NCBI RefSeq assembly: GCF_039543525.1
Contig: NZ_BAABJX010000048.1
Coordinates: forward strand, 33,139-97,138
DNA length: 64,000 bases
DNA from: Algivirga pacifica
GTDB lineage: Bacteria; Bacteroidota; Bacteroidia; Cytophagales; Flammeovirgaceae
Reading direction: 5' to 3'
A program made the translations under genes and the position numbers. The notes under the pieces are model-generated. The model did no database searches. It was not told where the DNA came from and saw only the letters and a list, made by a program, of their open reading frames with translations. Positions 52,192-62,037 of the stretch are shown here, piece after piece. The first letter of the stretch is position 1. Every line of letters starts with the position of its first letter.

Positions 52192-53700
52192 TTATGCCAA
52201 TACTGCTTCTTTCTCAGCAGTCTCTAGGCTAATTGCTTTCATGGCAGTCATTGCACCACGAAGTTTTTTACCTACTGCCTCGATTGGGTGACTGATGATT
52301 GCATCATTCACTTTGTTCAGCTCTTGGTTATCTACTCCTAGTCCTTTGCCTTCGATAAATGCTTTACCGATGATATCTAGATCAACCTTTGTCATGAAGT
52401 CCGCCAATAGTGGCTTACATGCGTGGTCGAATAGGTAACAACCATACTCTGCAGTATCTGAGATCACACGGTTCATTTCGAATAGTTTCTTACGAGCGAT
52501 CGTGTTGGCAATCAATGGAGTTTCGTGCAATGACTCATAGTAAGCAGACTCTGCCTTGATCCCTGACTCTGTCATGGTTTCGAATGCTAGCTCTACTCCT
52601 GATTTTACCATTGCTACCATCAATACACCATTCTCGAAGTAGTCTTGCTCAGCGATTTCTACCTCACCTGCTGCCGTTTTCTCAAATGCTGTCTCACCTG
52701 TAGCCGCTCTCCAAGTCAATAGATCTTTATCATCTGCAGCCCAGTCAGCCATCATTGTGCTAGAGAAGTGACCACTCATGATGTCGTCCTGATGCTTTTG
52801 GAACAATGGACGCATGATGTCTTTCAACTCCTCAGACAACTCAAATGCTTTGATCTTAGCAGGGTTAGATAGACGGTTCATCATCCCTGTGATACCACCG
52901 TGCTTCAATGCCTCTGTGATAGTCTCCCATCCGTACTGGATTAGTTTTGCTGCATATCCTGCGTCCAATCCTTTCTCAACCATTTTGTCGAAACAAAGGA
53001 TAGAACCTGTCTGCAACAAACCACAAAGAATTGTTTGCTCACCCATAAGGTCTGACTTCACCTCTGCTACGAAAGATGACTTCAATACCCCTGCTCTGTG
53101 ACCACCTGTACCTACACAATATGCTTTTACCTGATCCCATCCTTTTCCTTCTGGGTCGTTCTCAGGGTGTACTGCGATCAACGTAGGAACACCAAATCCT
53201 CTTTTGTACTCCTCTCTTACTTCTGTACCTGGACACTTAGGAGCTACCATGATTACCGTAATATCCTCACGAACTTTCATTCCTTCCTCTACGATATTGA
53301 AACCGTGTGAGTAAGAAAGTGTTGCTCCTTGTTTCATCAATGGCATTACTTGGTTTACTACCGCTGTATGTTGCTTATCTGGCGTAAGGTTAATTACCAA
53401 ATCTGCTGACGGGATCAACTCCTCATAAGTACCTACTGTAAAGTTATTGTCTGTCGCATTTTTCCAAGAAGCTCTTTTCTCTTCAATTGCTTGTGCTCTT
53501 AACGCATAAGATACATCCAATCCTGAATCTCTCAAGTTCAAGCCTTGGTTCAAACCCTGAGCACCACAACCTACAATAACAATCTTTTTGCCTAGCAACG
53601 CATCTACGCCTTTATCGAATTCTGAGTTATCCAAAAATTCAGCTGTACCCAATTGCTGTAATTGCTCTCTAAGCGACAATGTGTTAAAATAATTTGCCAT
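52192..53700 (-). CDS. ilvC: Ketol-acid reductoisomerase (class II)
   Basis: 502 residues, very similar to E. coli IlvC over its length: KIVIVGCGAQGLNQGLNLRDSG (NADPH site with Arg downstream), KQHTAVVNQVMPLMKQG, MVAPKCPGTEVREEYKRGFG, GHRAGVLKSSFVAEVKSDLMGEQTILCG, and the repeated knotted domain typical of the long form. Converts acetolactate and acetohydroxybutyrate to the dihydroxy acids in valine/isoleucine synthesis. It stands alone, without ilvB, ilvN or ilvD nearby. Confidence 0.97.
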   Translation of the reverse strand: MANYFNTLSLREQLQQLGTAEFLDNSEFDKGVDALLGKKIVIVGCGAQGLNQGLNLRDSGLDVSYALRAQAIEEKRASWKNATDNNFTVGTYEELIPSADLVINLTPDKQHTAVVNQVMPLMKQGATLSYSHGFNIVEEGMKVREDITVIMVAPKCPGTEVREEYKRGFGVPTLIAVHPENDPEGKGWDQVKAYCVGTGGHRAGVLKSSFVAEVKSDLMGEQTILCGLLQTGSILCFDKMVEKGLDAGYAAKLIQYGWETITEALKHGGITGMMNRLSNPAKIKAFELSEELKDIMRPLFQKHQDDIMSGHFSSTMMADWAADDKDLLTWRAATGETAFEKTAAGEVEIAEQDYFENGVLMVAMVKSGVELAFETMTESGIKAESAYYESLHETPLIANTIARKKLFEMNRVISDTAEYGCYLFDHACKPLLADFMTKVDLDIIGKAFIEGKGLGVDNQELNKVNDAIISHPIEAVGKKLRGAMTAMKAISLETAEKEAVLA

Positions 53701-53834
53701 GTGTTTTATTCTTTATTTGTTATGAAAACAGTTTAATTTCTTTTCTTAAAAATCGCCTCTCTACACTTTTCTTCTTTGATCTTAAGCAAAGGTGATCAAT
53801 TCCTTTGTTTCAAAATTGTTTAATTGATGGTAGT

Positions 53835-54719
53835 TTAGGTACTTTTCATGGATTTCTTTCGAAACTCGGTAGGCGTTACCCCTGTCGCCTTTTTAAAGAA
53901 CTTGGTAAAATAAGACTGATCACTATAGTTCAATTGATGAGCTATTTCTGTTGCTGTTAGATCTGTATGAATAAGTAATCGCTTGATTTCCAGTAACATC
54001 TTATCTTTTATGAGATCTGAAGAGGTTCGCCCAGTCACTTGTCTTACCGTTTGGGTTAAATGATTAGGGGTGATATTCAATGCGTCTGCATACTGTTGTA
54101 TGCCGGCATTCGTATGGTACATTTCCTCAATAAGTTGTCGAAACTTCCTGACCAATAACTGTCCTTTAGAAGAAGCTATTTCTTTCATCTCTCTGGGATA
54201 GATGTGGTTACAGTAGTTTAACAGGAGGTCTAGCAGAGAATTCATAATCTCTATTTCGTCTGTACCTTGTTTAATTTGCTCACAACCTTTTTCAAATAAC
54301 ATCTGAATAAAACTCAGATCATTGGGAGAGGAAATTAACAAAGGTGCATTCTCATGTTGTACGTTAAAAAAGAATGGCAACTCCAATAGTTTATTCTTAT
54401 TGGTTTTGTGTAGTAAGTAAAACTCCGATGTAAATAGAAAGATATACCCTTTGATATCTTTTGACAACTCCAACTTATGGGCCTGTCCTGGGCTAAGAAA
54501 GAAAATACACGGAGGGGTAATGGCATATACTTTATCATCAATAATATGATTGCCGGTACCTTGTGTCAGAAAAAGCACTTCAAAAAAATCATGTCGATGA
54601 GGGTACTGTACCTTAAAATGTCTGTTGGCATCGAATACCTCCACCTGATAAGAAGCCTTCTTGGAAGAAGACGCTCGATTAAAGTTATCCAGGCTATAGG
54701 TCGGAATAAAATCCTTCAT
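53835..54719 (-). CDS. AraC-family transcription regulator
   Basis: 294 residues. N-terminal cupin-like ligand domain (HRHDFFEVLFLTQGTGNHIIDDKVYAI, CIFFLSPGQAHKLELS). The C-terminal double helix-turn-helix domain spans about 195-290 (ALNITPNHLTQTVRQVTGRTSSDLI; ATEIAHQLNYSDQSYFTKFFKKATGVTPTEFRK). Divergent from hpd, with the 521-bp gap between them being a natural operator region; it may control hpd or itself. No ligand can be named. Confidence 0.92.
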   Translation of the reverse strand: MKDFIPTYSLDNFNRASSSKKASYQVEVFDANRHFKVQYPHRHDFFEVLFLTQGTGNHIIDDKVYAITPPCIFFLSPGQAHKLELSKDIKGYIFLFTSEFYLLHKTNKNKLLELPFFFNVQHENAPLLISSPNDLSFIQMLFEKGCEQIKQGTDEIEIMNSLLDLLLNYCNHIYPREMKEIASSKGQLLVRKFRQLIEEMYHTNAGIQQYADALNITPNHLTQTVRQVTGRTSSDLIKDKMLLEIKRLLIHTDLTATEIAHQLNYSDQSYFTKFFKKATGVTPTEFRKKSMKST

Positions 54720-55240
54720 GCTAGTTTAGTTTAAAAATAATAATCATTAGGTAAAACCCTGTATAAAGAAGGAATCCTTACCTTCTCTTAAGAGCTTGTT
54801 ATAGTTATACTCCATATGAATGTAAGAACACACGCTCCTTACATCATGATACTACTTTAAAAACAAGTAGCCCACACAAGTAATAATTCTCTATAAATCA
54901 ACAATAAAACAAGGTTAAACAAGCAGAAACAGCAAAAAAATTATCGGTAAAAATGTCTCTTTTAAAAAATACTATCTTCTGTTTTATTACCCTTTAGAGA
55001 ATAGTATTACATGTTTGTACTCTTTTTTTTCTCCTTTTATATTGTGAGGACTTGGAGCCTAAACAAAGATGTAATGTGTGGATTAAAAATCCTACCGATC
55101 TACTAAAGTTCTTATAGAATCTTACATCCTCACTAAGGATACTTTTATAGACCGTAAATTATAAATATCCTTCTGAGGTTATTATTAACAAAGGGGAAAC
55201 ATTTCTCTATATCACCAACACCATATTAAACTAACCGATC
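54720..55240. other. Divergent intergenic region, AraC / hpd
   Basis: About 520 bp, AT-rich, no frame. It should contain both promoters and the AraC operator. I found no convincing direct repeat pair. Confidence 0.5.
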
Positions 55241-56365
55241 ATGACAACATCCATGAAACCTGAACACAGTGAAAAAACAGATTTCCTACCCATCAAAGGA
55301 ACTGACCATGTAGAATTTTATGTAGGCAATGCCAAACAGGCAGCTTACTTTTACCAAACCGCTTTTGGCTTTAAGCTGATTGCTTACGCTGGCCCCGAAA
55401 CTGGCGTAAAGGATCGTGCATCCTACGTATTGCAGCAAGACAAACTACGTTTTGTATTTACCACGGCGTTAGGTGCCAATAACCCTATCTCTGAACATGT
55501 TAAAAAACATGGAGATGGCGTGAAAGTTCTGGCACTTTGGGTTGACGATGCTACCTCAGCCTTTCAGGAAACTGTGAAGAGAGGTGCTAAGGCGGTTCAT
55601 GAGCCGAAAACAATAGAAGATGAGCACGGGAAAGTAGTTACTTCCAGCATCGCAACCTATGGAGATACGATCCATACCTTTATAGAACGCCGAGATTACT
55701 TAGGACCTTTCCTTCCGACATACGAAGCGAGAACATCCCTTATGGAAGTCAAGCCAGTGGGCCTTAAGTATGTGGACCATTGTGTTGGTAATGTTGAACT
55801 GGGTGAAATGAATAAATGGGTGAAGTTTTACGAAGACGTTATGGGGTTCAAATTATTATTGACCTTTGACGATAAGGATATTTCCACAGACTATACAGCC
55901 CTTATGTCCAAAGTGGTTTCCAATGGCAATGGATATATCAAGTTTCCAATCAATGAACCCGCTGAAGGAAAAAAGAAATCTCAGATTGAAGAATACCTGG
56001 ATTTCTATAATGGCTCTGGCGTACAACATATTGCACTAACCACTGACGACATTATTGGAACGGTTAGTGAACTAAGAAAAAGAGGAGTAGAATTTCTTCA
56101 TGTCCCAAGTAACTACTATGATGACCTTTTAGACAGAGTAGGAGAAATTGATGAAGACTTACAGCCTCTAAAAGACCTAAATATCCTGGTAGATAGAGAT
56201 GATGAGGGGTATTTACTACAAATTTTCACTAAGCCAGTAGAAGATCGCCCTACCCTATTCTATGAGATCATTCAGCGTAAAGGGGCGAAGTCTTTTGGAA
56301 AAGGAAACTTTAAGGCTTTGTTTGAGGCTATTGAGAGAGAGCAAGCAAGAAGGGGAAATCTGTGA
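55241..56365 (+). CDS. hpd: 4-Hydroxyphenylpyruvate dioxygenase
   Basis: 374 residues, two vicinal-oxygen-chelate domains. Iron ligands: His in KYVDHCVGNVELG, His in GVQHIALTTDDI, and Glu in FYEIIQRKGAKSFGKGNFKALFEAIEREQ, which is also the conserved C-terminal helix. GFGKGN motif present as SFGKGN. Oxidises 4-hydroxyphenylpyruvate to homogentisate in tyrosine catabolism. No hmgA or fah nearby in this window. An alternative ATG lies 12 bp downstream. Confidence 0.97.
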   Translation: MTTSMKPEHSEKTDFLPIKGTDHVEFYVGNAKQAAYFYQTAFGFKLIAYAGPETGVKDRASYVLQQDKLRFVFTTALGANNPISEHVKKHGDGVKVLALWVDDATSAFQETVKRGAKAVHEPKTIEDEHGKVVTSSIATYGDTIHTFIERRDYLGPFLPTYEARTSLMEVKPVGLKYVDHCVGNVELGEMNKWVKFYEDVMGFKLLLTFDDKDISTDYTALMSKVVSNGNGYIKFPINEPAEGKKKSQIEEYLDFYNGSGVQHIALTTDDIIGTVSELRKRGVEFLHVPSNYYDDLLDRVGEIDEDLQPLKDLNILVDRDDEGYLLQIFTKPVEDRPTLFYEIIQRKGAKSFGKGNFKALFEAIEREQARRGNL

Positions 56366-56437
56366 TCTTAGCACTTGAAATCTATTTCATAATAGAAAAA
56401 CACCATATATTACCACATACTACCTATTAGCATATAG

Positions 56438-56467
56438 AAGCATGGCTACGGCCGTGCTTTCTTTTTT
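56438..56467 (+). terminator. Terminator of hpd
   Basis: AAGCATGGC / GCCGTGCTT stem (one mismatch) with a TACG loop, followed by CTTTTTT. Confidence 0.85.
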
Positions 56468-56623
56468 ATCACACAAGGTACTACTTCCAAATGGATAAAG
56501 GAGGAAGGAAGAAGGATAAAAGAATAAGGAGCTTATGGATAATAATCCTTTATCCTTCTTCCTTAAACCCCTTAAAAGTAGCACATAACTATAAGTTTAC
56601 TTGGCGTTCAATCCACTATTTGG

Positions 56624-57310
56624 TTAAAATAGACTACCTTGCGTTCCTCTTTGGATGGGTTGAATCAAAGACACATCATTATTACGAACATTCCCCACCT
56701 TACTACTAACAGGGTAATAGTCAAACCATTCGGAGGGAGCTGACTGCAAAAATGCTTTTCGTTCCTCTACAGACATTTCCTCTAACCAATCTCCTTCCCT
56801 TTCCACTGGTAGAATCACAGGCATACGCTCATGGATAGAAGATAATTTGGAATTAGCCGGAACTGTCAACACGGAAAAAGAATATAAATCTTCTCCCTGG
56901 GGTGTAATCCATTTATCCCATATTCCTGCCATCGCAAACAATTCTCCCCTATTCAAGGTAATTCGAAACGGTAATTTATTCTTTCCCTGCGTTTGCCACT
57001 CATAATACCCATCGGCAATCACCAAGCAAGGATGTTGTTCAAAGGCCTTCTCAAAAGATGCCTTTTCCAGCACGGATTCTGACCGGGCATTAAATGTACT
57101 GGCAGTCCCTATCTCCTTTGCCCAGGATGGTATTATCCCCCACCGGAAATAGCTTAATGAGGAAGAGTCAGTATTTGAAATGACGGGGAGTAATTGTGTA
57201 GGAGCTCCATTGTAAAAAGGATTATACGAAGAAGCTTCCATCTCTGGTATTAGATGAAAACGCTTTTTGACTTCTTGGGCGGGTTTGGTTAGGGTATATC
57301 TTCCACACAT
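56624..57310 (-). CDS. SOS response-associated peptidase (SRAP, YedK/HMCES family)
   Basis: 228 residues. Starts MCGRYTLTK, giving the catalytic Cys2 after Met removal. Other conserved residues: NARSES (Asn), VIADGYYEW (Glu) and SSIHERMPVIL (His). The family makes a covalent link to abasic sites in single-stranded DNA. C-terminal part (NDVSLIQPIQRG) fits. Between the hpd terminator and a long inverted repeat. Confidence 0.95.
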   Translation of the reverse strand: MCGRYTLTKPAQEVKKRFHLIPEMEASSYNPFYNGAPTQLLPVISNTDSSSLSYFRWGIIPSWAKEIGTASTFNARSESVLEKASFEKAFEQHPCLVIADGYYEWQTQGKNKLPFRITLNRGELFAMAGIWDKWITPQGEDLYSFSVLTVPANSKLSSIHERMPVILPVEREGDWLEEMSVEERKAFLQSAPSEWFDYYPVSSKVGNVRNNDVSLIQPIQRGTQGSLF

Positions 57311-57322
57311 AAGATTAAACTT

Positions 57323-57478
57323 GTTGAAGCGTTGATTCGTTGAATTGAGCTTCGCTCGTTGATTCGAGTTGATATGTTATATGAGTATCAGTACATATTT
57401 CAATCAACAGTTCACACGCCATGTAATGGTCGAATCAACTCACCGAAGGTGAAATTCAACGAATCAACGATTCAACAC
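57323..57478. repeat. GTTGAATC-family inverted repeat, copy 3
   Basis: Left GTTGAAGCGTTGATTCGTTG and right CAACGAATCAACGATTCAAC; inner TTGAGCTTCGCTCGTTGATT and AATCAACTCACCGAAGGTGA. It fills the gap between the SRAP gene start and the ddl stop and directly abuts the ddl stop. Confidence 0.95.
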
Positions 57479-58471
57479 TTAAGAAACGGATACGGCATCG
57501 TGCAAAGTACTTTCCAAAGCAAAAGTCACTAGTTCCTCTAGACTAATTCCTAGGTAACGAGCCTGCTGTGGTAAAATACTTTCTGTAGACATTCCTGGAA
57601 TAGTATTGATTTCCAACATATTTGGCTTTCCATCCACAATAATGAAATCCGTACGTACAATTCCTCTTAGGTTCATCGCCTTATATACTTTGGCTGCCAA
57701 CTCTCTCACAGTCTGTGTTACATTGTCTGGAACTTCTGCAGGAGTAATCTCTTGTGCTCCTCCCTCATACTTTGCCTGAAAATCAAAGAATTCATTTTCA
57801 GTACGAATTTCTGTCATCGGGAATACAAAGATCTCTCCTTCCTTCTTCATGGTTCCTACAGATACCTCCACACCATCCAAGAAGCTCTCGATCAAGATTT
57901 GGCTATCCTCTTTTAATGCTACCGCAATCGCCTCTGGCAGTTGAGCTGCCTCTTTTACTTTAGACACTCCAAAGGAAGATCCCGCTCTGTTTGGCTTCAC
58001 AAAACAAGGAAGTCCTACTTTATCGATAATCTCTTGTGTGTCGTACTGATCACCTGCAGACAAGAATACCGATTCAGCTGTTGGAATATTATATTGTCTT
58101 GCTACCGCAATACATTCCCTTTTATTAAATGTCAAAGCAGCCTCAAAAGGAGCGCATGAGGTGTATGGAATCTCTAGCATATCCCAATACCCTGGTAACT
58201 TACCATCCTCTCCAGGAGTACCATGAATCACGTTATAAGCGACATCAAACGTAACCTTTGCTCCATCCAGTATAAAGCTGAAATCGTTCTTATCGATCTC
58301 TATTTTGGTTTCATCCTCCAGTAATACATACCAGGATTTACGTTCAATCACCACTCTATATGGTGTAAATTTCTCACGATCAACGTGATTATAAATCACA
58401 TTACCGCTTTGCATGGAGATTACGTACTCAGAAGAGTAGCCTCCCATCACTACCGCAACATTCTTTTTCAT
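57479..58471 (-). CDS. ddl: D-alanine--D-alanine ligase
   Basis: 330 residues, ATP-grasp fold: VAVVMGGYSSEYVISMQSG, VIHGTPGEDGKLPGYWDML, CFVKPNRAGSSFGVSKVKE, ILIESFLDGVEVSVG, and the metal-binding end PNMLEINTIPGMSTESILPQQA. Makes D-Ala-D-Ala for peptidoglycan. Monocistronic, away from mur genes. Stop is followed immediately by an inverted repeat. Confidence 0.97.
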   Translation of the reverse strand: MKKNVAVVMGGYSSEYVISMQSGNVIYNHVDREKFTPYRVVIERKSWYVLLEDETKIEIDKNDFSFILDGAKVTFDVAYNVIHGTPGEDGKLPGYWDMLEIPYTSCAPFEAALTFNKRECIAVARQYNIPTAESVFLSAGDQYDTQEIIDKVGLPCFVKPNRAGSSFGVSKVKEAAQLPEAIAVALKEDSQILIESFLDGVEVSVGTMKKEGEIFVFPMTEIRTENEFFDFQAKYEGGAQEITPAEVPDNVTQTVRELAAKVYKAMNLRGIVRTDFIIVDGKPNMLEINTIPGMSTESILPQQARYLGISLEELVTFALESTLHDAVSVS

Positions 58472-58533
58472 TAGATTATAGTATTTGAATCGCTAATATA
58501 TATCTGTATCCTATTTTTTCATTTAAAATGAAC

Positions 58534-58574
58534 AAAAAAAAGAGTGGCAACCTCTAAGATTGTCACTCTTTTTT
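58534..58574 (-). terminator. Terminator (leftward)
   Basis: AGAGTGGCAA pairs with TTGTCACTCT (one G-U) around a 10-nt loop and ends in a T run both ways. It probably ends transcription from the OmpA/PorP/adhesin cluster, after the palindrome. Confidence 0.85.
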
Positions 58575-58601
58575 GTTGAAATTGTTTAGTAAAGCTTCAC
58601 T

Positions 58602-58818
58602 TTGTTGAGCTTCACCTTCGGTGAGTTGAGAAATATGGTTCGATCTCTACCGGGATTATCACCTTCGGTGATCGATGAATTGAGGAATGAGCACTTCCAC
58701 CTTCGGTGAATTTTATCTTCATAAAAGGTGGTAAGGTATATTTTTCAACTCATCAAACATGAAGTCCTTATAAGAGGTCGAACCACATTCCTCAACTCAC
58801 CGAAGGTGAAACTCAACA
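58602..58818. repeat. Inverted repeat with several CACC-GAA-GGTG hairpins
   Basis: TGTTGAGCTTCACCTTCGG and CCGAAGGTGAAACTCAACA mirror each other; GGTTCGATCTC / GAGGTCGAACC also. Within it are further TCACCTTCGGTGA units (58650-58662 and 58691-58704), so the mini-hairpin is repeated at least four times. Confidence 0.88.
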
Positions 58819-58830
58819 GTACATAGTGCT

Positions 58831-58860
58831 ACTCAACCAGCCGCGCAAGCGGCCTCAACA
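58831..58860. repeat. 30-bp element with GCC-GGC hairpin, copy 2
   Basis: Matches 41423-41452 with two compensating changes in the stem. Adjacent to the stop of the OmpA gene. Confidence 0.85.
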
Positions 58861-58864
58861 CCGG

Positions 58865-61093
58865 CTACATACCCGTGATGAGGAAGTGTACCCTTCTGTT
58901 CTTAGTGTGCTCTTCTTCCGTACAGTTATAGCAATCATCTTTACAGATAATTTGAGGTTTTGTTTCCCCAAAACCTTCCGAGTCCAATAACTCTTGCACT
59001 ATCCCATTATCAATGATGTAATCCATCGTAGATTTCGCCCTTCCTTTAGACAATCGTAGGTTATAGTTATCGTTTCCTCTACAGTCTGTATGTGCTTCAA
59101 TCTTGATACTCAAGCCAGGGGTATTCTCCATAGCATCCACTACCTTGTTCAACATCAGCTTAGACTCATCCTTCAGGGTCGTTTTGTTTAGATCAAAATA
59201 GATATCTCCAATTCCCAATAGCTCACCGATATCTGTACCTACATCAATCTTGTGCATATTCATATCCACCTTGTCCAACACCTCTTGCATATCAATACGA
59301 CCGGGTTCTTTGATCTCGTAATAGAAATCAAAGGACTTTCCAAGATACCCTTTTTTCTGTAGTGCGATTTTAAAGTTCAAGGTATCTCCCACCTCATACT
59401 GTGGCAAAGGACGATGTATATCCCCTTTTTCTCCTGTCAGTAAAAGCATCTGCTCTTTACCTGTATGCTGATCCTTGAATATCAACTTTGCATCACTTAC
59501 GGGTTGCTGTGTCTTCTTTTCCTCAATCTTAGCATACAGGCTGATATAGTATGGCAAGGCTATATCAATCGTTAATTTACGACCCACCACTTCACTCATC
59601 CCTTTCTGCTTGGAGCGAGAAATAAATGCCTTTTTATCTGCCGACACCAAAAAGCTACGGGATGGATCAACCTGTGTATGATAATACCCATTTTCATCAG
59701 TCTGTAGCTCTGCTACTACTTTTTGAAGGTTATTTTTCACCACTACCTTCGCATTAGGCAATGGTTCTCCCGTAATCTCATCGGTAATGGTTCCACTCAG
59801 TTGATAGTGAAAAAATGACTCTTCTGAAGAAACTTCATATACGTCATCATCTCCCATACCTCCTTCACGATTACTACTCAAATAACCATTCTTGTAGGAA
59901 GTGAAATGCACACCAAAATCATCTTTATTGGTATTGACCGGTACTCCCATATTATGAATCATCGGTTCTTCAGAGGTCAGATCAATCCAAAAGATATCCA
60001 ATCCTCCCATTCCGGGATGACCGTCACTGGCAAAACACAAATAGCGATCTTCAAGAATAAAAGGGAACATCTCATTGCCTTCGGTATTAATCAACTCTCC
60101 CAAAGACTGTATATTCCCCCAAGTCTCCCCGGTAAACTCGGCCTTATACAAATCTGTCAATCCTTCTCCATCATCCAGATCACTGGCAAAGAACAACGTC
60201 TGTCCATCCTTTGTCAATGCAGGGTGCCCCATTGAAATCCCTTTAGGATTGAAAGGCGCTGGTAATGGTTCTGGCTCCAACCATTTACCTTCTTCTTTCT
60301 TGGAAGCAAAAAGTAATAAACGAGAAACGTCTTTTTTATCCTTCCCTACTCTACCATGCACATAATTATTCCGTGTAAATACCACCTTACTGTCATTATC
60401 ATAAAATACCGCAGGACCTTCATGATATGGAGAGTTGAAATCTTTTTCCCAAGCCTTCGCATCCTTAGACTCCGGAGTTGTGTGGTAGAAGTTTAAAAAA
60501 GGAGTATTATTTCCCTCATACTTCTTTTCAAAGAGCTTTTTACTGGAACGATTGGATAAAAATAGCACCTCACTCCCAAAAATCGTGGGAGAGAACTCTG
60601 CATTTTCTGTGTTGAAAGGCATGGATGCAATATCCACTCCTTCCGCTTCTTGATAGAAGTTATCCATCGCAGAAAGCGCCTGTACCTTATGTTCTACAAA
60701 AGCCTCGTTCTCCACCATCCCTTCATAGGTACGATACATCTCGATTGCCTGTTCATACGCACGATTGCTGGTCAATACTTCCGCATAATTATAATAGGTG
60801 TTAGGGGTTAAGGAAGAATCATTCAGTATGATTGCTTTCTTGTACCAAACTGCGGCCTCTTCTGTATTCCCCAGCAATCGGTGACATTCAGCCACCTTCA
60901 CCTGCAGAAAGGAATTCAAGGTATCTTTCTTTGCCGCTACAGCATAGTGTTTCAAGGCTTTTGGATAAGCAAGTTCTTCAAAAGCCTTATCTCCTTTCAC
61001 TTCTCTTTTTTGGAAAGGAGAATCCAACCCTTGTCCAGCAAGTTGCAGACTACACAGCAGTAATACTGCTGCCAAATAAATATTCTTTCTCAT
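58865..61093 (-). CDS. OmpA-family protein with TPR and PD40 repeats (PorE-like)
   Basis: 742 residues from the ATG at 61093 (an in-frame GTG lies two codons upstream and overlaps the SprF stop). Signal peptide MRKNIYLAAVLLLCSLQLAGQG. TPR-type helices to about residue 140, a PD40-like beta-propeller (about 165-410: FLSNRSSKKLFEKK, LTKDGQTLFFASDLDDGEG, CFASDGHPGMGGLDIF), a carboxypeptidase-regulatory domain (SGTITDEITGEPLPNAKVVV) and a C-terminal OmpA peptidoglycan-binding domain (YFDLNKTTLKDESKLML, EAHTDCRGNDNYNLRLSKGRAKS). This domain order is that of T9SS component PorE. It follows the PorP/SprF gene directly. Likely anchors the T9SS or adhesin complex to peptidoglycan. Confidence 0.93.
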   Translation of the reverse strand: MRKNIYLAAVLLLCSLQLAGQGLDSPFQKREVKGDKAFEELAYPKALKHYAVAAKKDTLNSFLQVKVAECHRLLGNTEEAAVWYKKAIILNDSSLTPNTYYNYAEVLTSNRAYEQAIEMYRTYEGMVENEAFVEHKVQALSAMDNFYQEAEGVDIASMPFNTENAEFSPTIFGSEVLFLSNRSSKKLFEKKYEGNNTPFLNFYHTTPESKDAKAWEKDFNSPYHEGPAVFYDNDSKVVFTRNNYVHGRVGKDKKDVSRLLLFASKKEEGKWLEPEPLPAPFNPKGISMGHPALTKDGQTLFFASDLDDGEGLTDLYKAEFTGETWGNIQSLGELINTEGNEMFPFILEDRYLCFASDGHPGMGGLDIFWIDLTSEEPMIHNMGVPVNTNKDDFGVHFTSYKNGYLSSNREGGMGDDDVYEVSSEESFFHYQLSGTITDEITGEPLPNAKVVVKNNLQKVVAELQTDENGYYHTQVDPSRSFLVSADKKAFISRSKQKGMSEVVGRKLTIDIALPYYISLYAKIEEKKTQQPVSDAKLIFKDQHTGKEQMLLLTGEKGDIHRPLPQYEVGDTLNFKIALQKKGYLGKSFDFYYEIKEPGRIDMQEVLDKVDMNMHKIDVGTDIGELLGIGDIYFDLNKTTLKDESKLMLNKVVDAMENTPGLSIKIEAHTDCRGNDNYNLRLSKGRAKSTMDYIIDNGIVQELLDSEGFGETKPQIICKDDCYNCTEEEHTKNRRVHFLITGM

Positions 61094-61098
61094 TTTCA

Positions 61099-62025
61099 CT
61101 AAAAGAAATGTCTTGGTGTAATAAACTTCGTTTTGTCCAGACTAAAGCGATAGCTTACCATCACTTCATGGGATCCTGAACCCATTCGACTAATTTGAGA
61201 ACCTAATGCCAGGTCATAGGCATAACCAAAAGACAGGCTCTTCGTGATATTGACTTGCGTAATCAAATCCAGCGACTCCAATGATCTCCAAGACAAACCT
61301 ACCCAGAAAGTATCCTTAATCAATAAATTGGCATTTAGGTCTACCTCTAAAGGTGCCCCTGGTACCATTTTAACCAGAATATTTGGCTTTAAACGAAGGT
61401 CTCTGTTAATATCGAATACATACCCTGAAGCAATGAAATAATGTCGAACCAACTTAGTAGTTGCACTCAACAAGCTATTGGGCGTATCCACCGAAAAGTT
61501 ATTCAGCTGAGGAATAGAAACTCCTGCATAAAACCGTCTGGTGTAGTAATATAATCCTGCACTAAAGGAAGGCAGAAAACTACTAAGGTCTCCAGAAAGA
61601 AAGGTTTGATCATCGGCTACTACTTGTGATAAGTTTTCGCCATAATAAGACAACCCTCCTTGCAGGCCAAAGGAAAGTCTCTTACCATCCCCCAAAGGCA
61701 GACGATAAGCAGTAGAGAAAAATACTCCATACTGATTCGACACTCCAATTTGGTCATGCATTGCTGAAAAGCCAAGTCCCAAATTAGTTTCATTAATTGG
61801 AGAATGGATATAAAACGTCTCCGTATTAGGAGCTCCATCCACCCCTACCCATTGTTGTCGGGCAAGTGCCGTAGCGACGATCGCTTCCTGTGTCCCGGTA
61901 TAGGCCGGATTGATCGCCAAGGCATTAAACATATATTGGGTAAACATACTCTGCTGCTGTGCAGCAGAGTATTGTAATCCCCAAAAACATACTATGATCG
62001 TTAAGGTTAATTTAAGAAATCTCAT
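61099..62025 (-). CDS. PorP/SprF-family T9SS membrane protein
   Basis: 308 residues with a signal peptide. Characteristic start QQSMFTQYMFNALAINPAYTGTQEAI, then barrel strands (NLGLGFSAMHDQIGVSNQYGVFFSTAYRLPL, KLSFGLQGGLSYYGENL, RRFYAGVSIPQLNNF) and a C-terminal FSLDKTKFITPRHFF. In gliding Bacteroidota a SprF-type protein is needed for export or attachment of the adhesin encoded next to it; here the adhesin gene ends 12 bp upstream. The next gene begins 5 bp downstream. Confidence 0.95.
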   Translation of the reverse strand: MRFLKLTLTIIVCFWGLQYSAAQQQSMFTQYMFNALAINPAYTGTQEAIVATALARQQWVGVDGAPNTETFYIHSPINETNLGLGFSAMHDQIGVSNQYGVFFSTAYRLPLGDGKRLSFGLQGGLSYYGENLSQVVADDQTFLSGDLSSFLPSFSAGLYYYTRRFYAGVSIPQLNNFSVDTPNSLLSATTKLVRHYFIASGYVFDINRDLRLKPNILVKMVPGAPLEVDLNANLLIKDTFWVGLSWRSLESLDLITQVNITKSLSFGYAYDLALGSQISRMGSGSHEVMVSYRFSLDKTKFITPRHFF

Positions 62026-62037
62026 TTTCAGGTTTGT

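Larger units (their letters stand above)
58472..58864. other. Intergenic region with terminator and complex palindrome
   Basis: About 390 bp. It holds the terminator at 58534-58574, the palindrome at 58602-58818, and the 30-bp element at 58831-58860. No coding frame. Confidence 0.8.
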
